Source of the DNA: Pirellulaceae bacterium
GTDB taxonomy: Bacteria > Planctomycetota > Planctomycetia > Pirellulales > Pirellulaceae
Direction of reading: 5' to 3'
NCBI GenBank assembly: GCA_030744095.1
Contig: JASLRF010000401.1
Coordinates: 1-5,490 of the forward strand
DNA: 5,490 bases
Shown: piece by piece, positions 1 through 4,912 of the stretch
Numbering within the stretch: the first letter of the stretch is position 1
Layout of the letters: each line of letters starts with the position of its first letter
Translations under genes and position numbers: made by a program
The notes under the pieces: generated by a model
The model's input: the letters and a program-made list of their open reading frames with translations, nothing else
What the model was told of the DNA's origin: nothing
Databases searched by the model: none

Positions 1-812
1 AATTCAATAGCCACTTTATCCGCCGACACAGCCGGCTGTTCGCGGTTTTCGGCGAGCTGATCCTTCAGGTCGAAGAACTCTCGTTCCAGCTTTCGATAGG
101 CCGAAAGTGACTCAGGATCAGGATTGAGCGTAACGTGACCGTCTCTCCCATCGACTACGATCGTGTCACCCGTAGTCACCTGTCGAAGGATTCCACGCAC
201 TCCGGAAACAGCCGGAATGCCACGGCTTCGCGCCAGAATTGCTGCGTGGCTGGTTTGGCTGCCGGCCTGGGTAACAATACCGTGGACATCAATGTCACCT
301 AACGCCACGACTTGCGAGGGAAGTAATTCGTCTGCAACCACGATCAAAGGGCCAGCCAGCACATCGGAGTCCGTCTTGAGCACATCGCTAAGATGGGCGC
401 TGACGCGAACGATCACATCGCGGACATCGTTCAGTCGTTCCTTCAGGAGTGAATCACTGGTCCGGCTGAACAATGAAGCGTAGTGGTCCATCAACCGGTG
501 CAGTGCGGCGTCGGTCGTGAGCCGGTCGTTCACAATCCAATCGCGGACTTTGTCCGTGAAATTGGGATCCCGCAAAATGGACTCGTGAACCGCGAAGATG
601 GCAGCCTCTTCCTGCCCAAGCTGACTCGCTACCTTTGCCTGCATCGCGCGCAAGTCAGCCGCCGTCTTATCGCGGGCCGTTTCGTAGGCAGCCAGCTCGG
701 CGGTAATCTCATTTTCTTCCAGGCGTTTAGTGTTCGGATTCACGAAGATCTCGTGAATGCAATACGCGATCCCAACCGCAACACCTGGCGCAACTGCAAT
801 TCCCTTCCGCAT
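1..812 (-). CDS. ptsI: PTS enzyme I (phosphoenolpyruvate-protein phosphotransferase), N-terminal part
   Basis: Translating the minus strand from the ATG at 812-810 gives 270 codons open to the left edge, so the 3' half is missing. The start MRKGIAVAPG is typical of enzyme I. Residues about 20-145 are the helical HPr-binding part. Residues about 150-230 are the phosphohistidine domain, with AGSQTSHAAILARSRGIPAV around the phospho-acceptor His189, the same number as in E. coli enzyme I. The last residues enter the linker to the PEP-binding TIM barrel. The family is cytoplasmic and moves phosphate from PEP to HPr. No GAF domain precedes it, which favours PtsI over PtsP. No HPr gene lies directly upstream. 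There is no clear Shine-Dalgarno sequence and no nearby in-frame upstream ATG. Planctomycetes PTS proteins are often thought to be regulatory rather than sugar-transporting, but the window does not show which applies. Confidence 0.93.
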   Translation of the reverse strand, partial: MRKGIAVAPGVAVGIAYCIHEIFVNPNTKRLEENEITAELAAYETARDKTAADLRAMQAKVASQLGQEEAAIFAVHESILRDPNFTDKVRDWIVNDRLTTDAALHRLMDHYASLFSRTSDSLLKERLNDVRDVIVRVSAHLSDVLKTDSDVLAGPLIVVADELLPSQVVALGDIDVHGIVTQAGSQTSHAAILARSRGIPAVSGVRGILRQVTTGDTIVVDGRDGHVTLNPDPESLSAYRKLEREFFDLKDQLAENREQPAVSADKVAIE

Positions 813-819
813 AATGGAA

Positions 820-848
820 AATGTAACAGCCAACTGGCGAAGCGACAA
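820..848 (-). promoter_or_regulatory. Candidate ptsI promoter (possibly leaderless)
   Basis: On the minus strand, TTGTCG (848-843) lies 17 bp from TACATT (825-820). Each hexamer matches four of six sigma70 consensus positions. Transcription would start within a few bases of the ATG at 812, which fits the lack of a ribosome binding site there. Weak boxes like these occur by chance, so this is only a candidate. Confidence 0.25.
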
Positions 849-996
849 ACGGCCCGAGGCTCGATAAATCCTGCAAACTGCTTCGATAACGTGAGTTAGA
901 TCGCCCCGACTCGCCAAAATCAAGCGGGCTTCACGATTCTTGCCTGGCTGCGGCGAGAATTTGGACAACCGTTTTCCTGCAGGCCCTTGATTCCGG

Positions 997-1025
997 TTGA
1001 GGCATGAACAATCCATGAGTATAAT
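997..1025 (+). promoter_or_regulatory. Sigma70-type promoter for the fab cassette
   Basis: TTGAGG (997-1002) and a perfect TATAAT (1020-1025) are separated by exactly 17 bp. The predicted start near 1032 gives a leader of about 34 nt ahead of the FabZ-like gene. It points away from the divergent ptsI gene. It is the best promoter match I see in the window and the likely main promoter of the four-gene cassette. Confidence 0.6.
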
Positions 1026-1065
1026 GCGGGGTTTAATGTACCAAAGTGATGGTGAGTAATGCCTT

Positions 1066-1539
1066 ATGACGTTCAAGCTGCTTGACCGGATCGAGGAAAT
1101 CGAGCCGGGATCCAGGATTACGGCGGTCAAGCAATTGCACGCTGACGAACAGTACTTGAAGGACCATTTTCCCAACTTTCCGGTCATGCCGGGTGTGCTG
1201 ATGTTGGAAGCGATGTTTCAAGCCTGCCGTTGGCTGTTACTGGAAAGCGATGGCTATGACAGAGCGGTCGTGACTTTACGCGAAGTTCGCAATGTTAAAT
1301 TCACCGATTTCGTCCTCCCCGGCCAGGAATTGAAAATCTCTGCGAGAATTATCAAAGATGAAGGTACCACGGTGAAGCTTCAGGTAGGTGGCTCGGTCAA
1401 CGGCTCCAACGCCGTGAGTGGTCGGTTGGTTCTGGAGCGATTCAACCTTGCGGATCGATACCCAGAAATGGCCCCGCTTGATGACCACGGGCGTTACGAA
1501 TTGCGAAAACAGATCCAAGAATTACTACCATCCAATTAG
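1066..1539 (+). CDS. FabZ-like 3-hydroxyacyl-ACP dehydratase
   Basis: The 157-residue product has the FabA/FabZ hotdog fold and would remove water from (3R)-hydroxyacyl-ACP to give trans-2-enoyl-ACP in the cytoplasm. DHFPNFPVMPGVLMLEAM contains the catalytic His34 and Glu48, 14 residues apart as in E. coli FabZ (His54/Glu68). A central strand region with VLPG (about residues 85-88) matches the FabZ core. Residues after about 130 form a short polar tail. The ATG at 1066 follows GGTGAG (1051-1056) with a 9-nt gap; the earlier ATG at 1059 is in another frame and closes quickly. It is the first gene of the cassette, behind a strong promoter and 73 bp before the ACP gene. The fold and dehydratase motif are secure. 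Whether it serves housekeeping fatty acid synthesis or a special lipid is not shown, so I give no symbol. Confidence 0.9.
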   Translation: MTFKLLDRIEEIEPGSRITAVKQLHADEQYLKDHFPNFPVMPGVLMLEAMFQACRWLLLESDGYDRAVVTLREVRNVKFTDFVLPGQELKISARIIKDEGTTVKLQVGGSVNGSNAVSGRLVLERFNLADRYPEMAPLDDHGRYELRKQIQELLPSN

Positions 1540-1612
1540 GGCGAAGTCTCGAATTCAGAATTCCTAACTGAATCAACCACAAACAGCTAATTTCAATCGG
1601 AGCTCAGTCAAG

Positions 1613-1999
1613 ATGCCAAGCAAAGAAGAAGTACTCGAAAAAGTCACCGCTGCTCTCGTGGATGCACTGGGTGTCGATGATGATGAAGTTACGCCAGAGG
1701 CCACGATGGTCGGTGATTTGGGTGCTGAGTCGATCGACTTTTTGGACATTGTATTCCGCCTGGAGAAAGCGTTTGGAATCGAAATCCCTCGTTCCGAGCT
1801 ATTTCCGGAAGACATTTTGACCAACGCAGAATATGTCAAGGAAGGCAAAGTCACCGACTCGGGCGTCGCGGAATTGAAGAAACGTATGCCGTTTGCGGAT
1901 CTTTCGAAGTTTGAGGCGAATCCGCTCGTTCAAGACTTTGGCAACTTGCTGACGGTGAACGACCTTTGCCGCTACGTAGAAACCAAAGTTGGTGCCTAG
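1613..1999 (+). CDS. Acyl carrier protein with a long internal insertion
   Basis: The 128-residue acidic protein carries growing acyl chains on a 4'-phosphopantetheine arm. Helix I is at about residues 4-20. GAESIDFLDIVFRLEKAF gives the attachment Ser40 and helix II. The usual last helix appears near the C-terminus as LLTVNDLCRYVE (112-123). E. coli ACP has 78 residues with Ser36 about 29 residues before the matching TTV; here the distance is 75, so about 46 residues are inserted between helix II and the final helix. The residue before Ser40 is Glu rather than the common Asp. The ATG at 1613 follows GGAG (1599-1602) with a 10-nt gap. It lies between two dehydratase-fold genes and before a KAS gene, which supports a dedicated carrier. 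The ACP call is firm; its specific pathway is unknown. Confidence 0.9.
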   Translation: MPSKEEVLEKVTAALVDALGVDDDEVTPEATMVGDLGAESIDFLDIVFRLEKAFGIEIPRSELFPEDILTNAEYVKEGKVTDSGVAELKKRMPFADLSKFEANPLVQDFGNLLTVNDLCRYVETKVGA

Positions 2000-2009
2000 T
2001 GCAGTGCCA

Positions 2010-2030
2010 CAGCCTAATGTTAGGGTGCTG
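2010..2030 (+). repeat. Small imperfect stem-loop after the ACP gene
   Basis: CAG-CCTA pairs with TAGG-(GTG)-CTG around an ATGT loop, giving seven pairs with a 3-nt bulge, 11 bases after the ACP stop codon. It sits just before the larger inverted repeat and may be part of the same element. There is no T-tract, so it is not an intrinsic terminator. Confidence 0.35.
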
Positions 2031-2034
2031 ACAT

Positions 2035-2096
2035 GTAGTGGTGGTTTCTAGCCGCCAATCCAGCACCGGTCGATGGCGGCTGGAAGCCACCACTAC
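2035..2096 (+). repeat. 23-bp inverted repeat / RNA hairpin between ACP and hotdog genes
   Basis: The arms are 2035-2057 and 2074-2096, with a 16-nt loop at 2058-2073. Twenty-one positions are Watson-Crick pairs. The other two are T opposite G, which become G-U wobbles in plus-strand RNA and A-C mismatches in minus-strand RNA. The last nine bases of the hairpin theme, GGCGGCTGG (2075-2083), recur at 2097-2105, 22 bp on. No T-run follows, so this is not a Rho-independent terminator. It may be an mRNA processing or stability element affecting ACP output, or one copy of a dispersed intergenic palindrome. The structure is directly visible; its role is inferred. Confidence 0.8.
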
Positions 2097-2135
2097 GGCG
2101 GCTGGTGTCTAATGGAATACCCTGATTCTTGACGT

Positions 2136-2159
2136 TGACGAAGAACTAGTGCTTCGTCA
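2136..2159 (+). repeat. 8-bp perfect stem-loop in the leader of the second hotdog gene
   Basis: TGACGAAG (2136-2143) pairs with CTTCGTCA (2152-2159) across an 8-nt loop, 36 bases before the ATG at 2196. It is perfect, but short enough that chance is possible. There is no T-tract. Confidence 0.4.
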
Positions 2160-2195
2160 CGGTGCGTCCCCTTTTGAAAAGGCCACGATTCGATT

Positions 2196-2738
2196 ATGCG
2201 CTGGTTTTGGATTGACCGTTTTTTGGAATTTGAAAGTGGCCGTCGCGCGGTTGCGTACAAAAACACAAGCCTGACTGAAGACCACAACGACGAATACCAA
2301 CCGGCATACCCTATCGTTCCCGCCTCGACAATTATCGAAGGTTTGGCACAGACCGGTGGTTTACTAGTTGGTGAACACGGGCAATTCCACAAACGCGTGG
2401 TACTCGCCAAGGTCGCCAAGGCGGTGTTCCACGATTACACACTGGCGGGCACGACGTTGACCTATACGGCTGAAGTTGAAGACATTCAACCCGACGGTGC
2501 ATTCTGTCAGTGCACAGTTAAAGCCGGCGACGAATTGCGGGCCGACATACAGCTGATGTTTGCCCATCTGGACAACAGATTCCCGGAAAATCTCTTCGAT
2601 CCAGCGAATTTTCTTCGTATGCTGCGTCTGTTTGAACTGTATAAAGTTGGGCGAACGAAGGACGGTGAACCGCTTTCGATTCCAGAACACTTACTGGAAG
2701 CGGAACGGATGGATGTCGAACGGAAGAAGGCCGAGTAG
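2196..2738 (+). CDS. FabA/FabZ-like hotdog protein lacking the catalytic histidine
   Basis: The 180-residue product aligns by eye along its length with the FabZ-like protein two genes upstream: an FWIDRFLEFESG start, then YQPAYPIVPASTIIEGLAQ, then a VVLAKVAKAVFHDY strand region. In the active-site motif the His of HFP is Tyr34, while the acidic partner Glu48 is kept, with the same numbers and 14-residue spacing as His34/Glu48 upstream. Standard dehydration is therefore doubtful unless nearby His30 substitutes or it forms a mixed dimer. About 50 residues beyond the fold are charged and probably helical. In-frame TGA at 2175 and no other ATG support the ATG at 2196. Only a weak AAAAGG (2177-2182) precedes it, with a 13-nt gap. 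It could be an inactive partner, a thioesterase-like or binding protein, or a dehydratase with altered chemistry. Confidence 0.85.
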   Translation: MRWFWIDRFLEFESGRRAVAYKNTSLTEDHNDEYQPAYPIVPASTIIEGLAQTGGLLVGEHGQFHKRVVLAKVAKAVFHDYTLAGTTLTYTAEVEDIQPDGAFCQCTVKAGDELRADIQLMFAHLDNRFPENLFDPANFLRMLRLFELYKVGRTKDGEPLSIPEHLLEAERMDVERKKAE

Positions 2739-2868
2739 ATGGAGGCGGAGAGAGGATCGAGCCAATGGATGGCGAGCGAAACGCGGTCTAAGCGGACTTT
2801 GCGGACCATTGCACAGTCTGTCTAGTAACCTCGATCACGGTCTTGCAAACACAATCACGGTTCTTTTC

Positions 2869-2873
2869 AGAGG
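2869..2873 (+). promoter_or_regulatory. Ribosome binding site deciding the KAS start
   Basis: AGAGG lies 9 nt before the ATG at 2883 but only 3 nt before an in-frame TTG at 2877. The spacing favours the ATG, and MRRRVVITG then matches the usual KAS N-terminus. Confidence 0.6.
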
Positions 2874-2882
2874 TGCTTGGAA

Positions 2883-4178
2883 ATGAGACGACGCGTCGTC
2901 ATCACAGGAATTGGCTCCATCAACCCAATGGGCCTCGATGTAGAAACCGTCTGGAATGGGCTCAAAGAGGCGAAGTCCGGCGTGGGCCTGACGACGATTT
3001 TTGATGCCAGTAAATTCCCCACAAAGATCTCCGCGGAAGTCCGTAACTGGGATATCACCGATATCGGAGAAGATCCCAAGCTCTGGAAGAAGCGAGGTCG
3101 TCATTCCCGTTTTGCCGCCGGGGCTGCAAAACAGGCGATCGATTCATCCGGCATCCTCACCAAAGACCTTGATCCCGTTCGCCTGGGTGTCTACTTGGGA
3201 AGTGGTGAAGGCAATCAAGACTTTTCGTCTTTCACGCGGTTGGTGACCGCGGCCATCTCAGACACGGGGGACGGCGAAGATCTGAGTATCGCGAATTTCA
3301 CCCGAGTTGGCTTAGCAACACTCGATCCGATGACCGAACTGGAGCAGGAGCCAAACATGCCGGCTGGTCATTTGGCAAGCATGTTCGATGCGCAAGGTCC
3401 CAACCTCAATTGCCTCACCGCGTGCGCGGCCAGCAGTCAGGCCATTGGCGAGGCGACCGAGATTATTCGGCGAGGCGATGCGGACGCCATGATTTCGGGT
3501 GGCACGCATAGCATGATTCATCCCTTCGGCGTCACCGGCTTCAATCTGCTCACCGCACTTTCGACTCGAAATGACGAACCACACCGCGCCTCGCGACCGT
3601 TTGACCGGCTGCGAGACGGGTTTGTGCTGGGCGAAGGCGCGGCGATGATCATCCTGGAAGAGCTGGAACATGCCAAGGCTCGGGGCGCGAAAATCTATGG
3701 CGAAATCCTGGGTTACGGTACGACCGCCGATGCCTACCGGATCACCGACATTCACCCCGAAGGCCGCGGTGCCATCGGCTGTATGCGGATGGCGATCAAC
3801 GACGCTGGGATCGCAGCCTCCGATGTCGACTACGTCAATGCCCACGGTACCAGCACCACGGTCAACGACAGAGTCGAAACCAAGGCATGCAAGGAAGTGT
3901 TTGGCGAGGGGCCAAACGGGAAACCAATTTCGAGCACCAAGAGCATGATGGGACATCTGATCGCAGCTGCAGGGGTCACCGAGCTCATTGTCTGTCTGAT
4001 GGCGATCCGAGACAACGTCCTGCCGCCGACAATCAACTACGAGAATCCGGATCCTGACTGCGATCTGGACTACGTTCCCAATGAAGCCCGTGAGACACCG
4101 TGTAACATCGCGCTAAACAATAGCTTTGGTTTCGGTGGTCAAAATATCTCGTTGGTCGTCGCTGGATTTGACGGCTAA
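2883..4178 (+). CDS. FabF-like 3-oxoacyl-ACP synthase (KAS II type)
   Basis: The 431-residue cytoplasmic condensing enzyme joins malonyl-ACP to an acyl-ACP with loss of CO2. Numbered from the ATG at 2883, the triad is Cys181 (LTACAASS), His321 (NAHGTST) and His358 (KSMMGH), with Lys353. These spacings (140, 32, 5) equal those of E. coli FabF Cys163, His303, Lys335 and His340. The C-terminal NSFGFGG holds the gatekeeper Phe417. Elongating-KAS motifs RPFD, RDGFVLGEG and EHAKARGAKIY are present, and the Cys-His-His triad excludes a chain-length-factor type decarboxylase. It is about 18 residues longer than E. coli FabF (413), mostly from an insertion at about residues 112-163 before the active Cys. 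It closes the cassette, 144 bp after the hotdog gene. I withhold fabF because it may be a pathway-specific paralogue. Confidence 0.93.
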   Translation: MRRRVVITGIGSINPMGLDVETVWNGLKEAKSGVGLTTIFDASKFPTKISAEVRNWDITDIGEDPKLWKKRGRHSRFAAGAAKQAIDSSGILTKDLDPVRLGVYLGSGEGNQDFSSFTRLVTAAISDTGDGEDLSIANFTRVGLATLDPMTELEQEPNMPAGHLASMFDAQGPNLNCLTACAASSQAIGEATEIIRRGDADAMISGGTHSMIHPFGVTGFNLLTALSTRNDEPHRASRPFDRLRDGFVLGEGAAMIILEELEHAKARGAKIYGEILGYGTTADAYRITDIHPEGRGAIGCMRMAINDAGIAASDVDYVNAHGTSTTVNDRVETKACKEVFGEGPNGKPISSTKSMMGHLIAAAGVTELIVCLMAIRDNVLPPTINYENPDPDCDLDYVPNEARETPCNIALNNSFGFGGQNISLVVAGFDG

Positions 4179-4306
4179 CAACCAGCCAGTGAATAATTGT
4201 CCTGCAACCGTTTCGCAGCAGTTGTTTCTTGGCTGATCCTAACTGAGTTTGACGGCTGGTAGAATCAACGATTCACTCCATTGACGCCTGGCACCGAGAG
4301 GATCTT

Positions 4307-4912
4307 ATGGTCGCGTCTCACATCGTCATCTGTCTGCATGTTTTAGCCCCCCTTTGCGGCGTGGTGCCGGCGTCCGCAGATCAGCAATTCGAGCAACTGG
4401 CAGCTCAGTACGTGGATCAGTTTCCCGCCTTGTCGCCAGTAACTGCGACACAATTGGGAGACCATCGCTATGACAGCGAATTGGACGAATTGACGGAGCT
4501 CGCGCGAAAAAAGTCATTGAGGTTTCATCGCGATTTTCTGAATCGCGTGATCGCCATTGATGCCAAGCAACTAGCGCGGGCAAACCAGGTCGATCACGCG
4601 CTGCTCGAACATGAACTGCGCGCCCAACTGTGGCAGATCGAAGTTTCGCAGGAATGGGCATGGAATCCGTTGATCTACACCGAGCTTGCTGGCGGGGCCA
4701 TTTACGGTCTGATGGCACGTGAATTTGCGCCGCTGCCAACGCGGCTAGGCGACGTGGCGGATCGTCTGACGAAGTTTCCTCAGATGTTTGAACAGATCCG
4801 CGCAGCGCTCGACCCACGGCGCGTTCCCCGGATTCATGCAGAAACGGCCATCAAACAGAATCGCGGAGTGGTCAGCATTCTCGCGAACATGGTCGAGCCG
4901 CATTTGGGGTAA
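4307..4912 (+). CDS. DUF885-family secreted protein, N-terminal part ending at a premature TAA
   Basis: These 201 codons start with a likely signal peptide: hydrophobic residues about 6-20 and a PASA cleavage motif, with cutting after Ala24. The n-region has His but no Lys or Arg, which is weak. The mature part begins with features common in DUF885 (PF05960) proteins: FEQLAAQYVDQF, SPVTATQLGDHRYD, an Asp/His-rich helix (QVDHALLEHELRAQL), a Trp-rich segment (EWAWNPLIYTELAGG) and RIHAETAIKQNRGVV. The family is usually viewed as an exported putative metallohydrolase or peptidase; its metal-binding motif lies further C-terminal. The ATG at 4307 has GAGAGG (4296-4301) with a 5-nt gap. This piece alone is about a third of the usual length of nearly 600 residues. 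It shows no functional link to the lipid cassette. Confidence 0.75.
   Translation: MVASHIVICLHVLAPLCGVVPASADQQFEQLAAQYVDQFPALSPVTATQLGDHRYDSELDELTELARKKSLRFHRDFLNRVIAIDAKQLARANQVDHALLEHELRAQLWQIEVSQEWAWNPLIYTELAGGAIYGLMAREFAPLPTRLGDVADRLTKFPQMFEQIRAALDPRRVPRIHAETAIKQNRGVVSILANMVEPHLG

Noticed and set aside
163..899. Two successive plus-strand ORFs of 106 and 138 codons
   Set aside because: They lie mostly antisense to ptsI, whose minus-strand product has clear enzyme I motifs. Their translations are low-complexity Ser/Thr/Arg-rich and match no family I know.
1551..1563. GAATTC-A-GAATTC palindrome between the FabZ-like and ACP genes
   Set aside because: It is a 13-bp symmetric motif with no extension on either side and nothing tying it to a known regulator; likely chance.
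2035..2110. Intrinsic (Rho-independent) terminator after the ACP gene
   Set aside because: The stem is long and strong, but the following bases are GC-rich (GGCGGCTGGTGTCT) with no T-run.
2093..2419. Minus-strand ORF of 108 codons across the acp-hotdog spacer
   Set aside because: It is mostly antisense to the hotdog gene and runs through the hairpin; no family resemblance or plausible ribosome binding site.
2877..2882. TTG start at 2877 for the KAS gene
   Set aside because: Only 3 nt separate it from AGAGG; the ATG at 2883 has a 9-nt gap and gives the standard N-terminus.
3312..3956. A 214-codon minus-strand ORF
   Set aside because: It is the antisense shadow of the KAS gene over its most conserved part; no recognisable domain or ribosome binding site.
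4179..4240. Terminator after the KAS gene (CAGCCA at 4183-4188 with TGGCTG at 4230-4235)
   Set aside because: The stem is only 6 bp with a loop of about 41 nt and no T-run; too weak to call.
4910..4912. Reassigned TAA codon explaining the DUF885 interruption
   Set aside because: The KAS gene ends at a TAA exactly where FabF proteins normally end, so TAA is read as stop in this organism.
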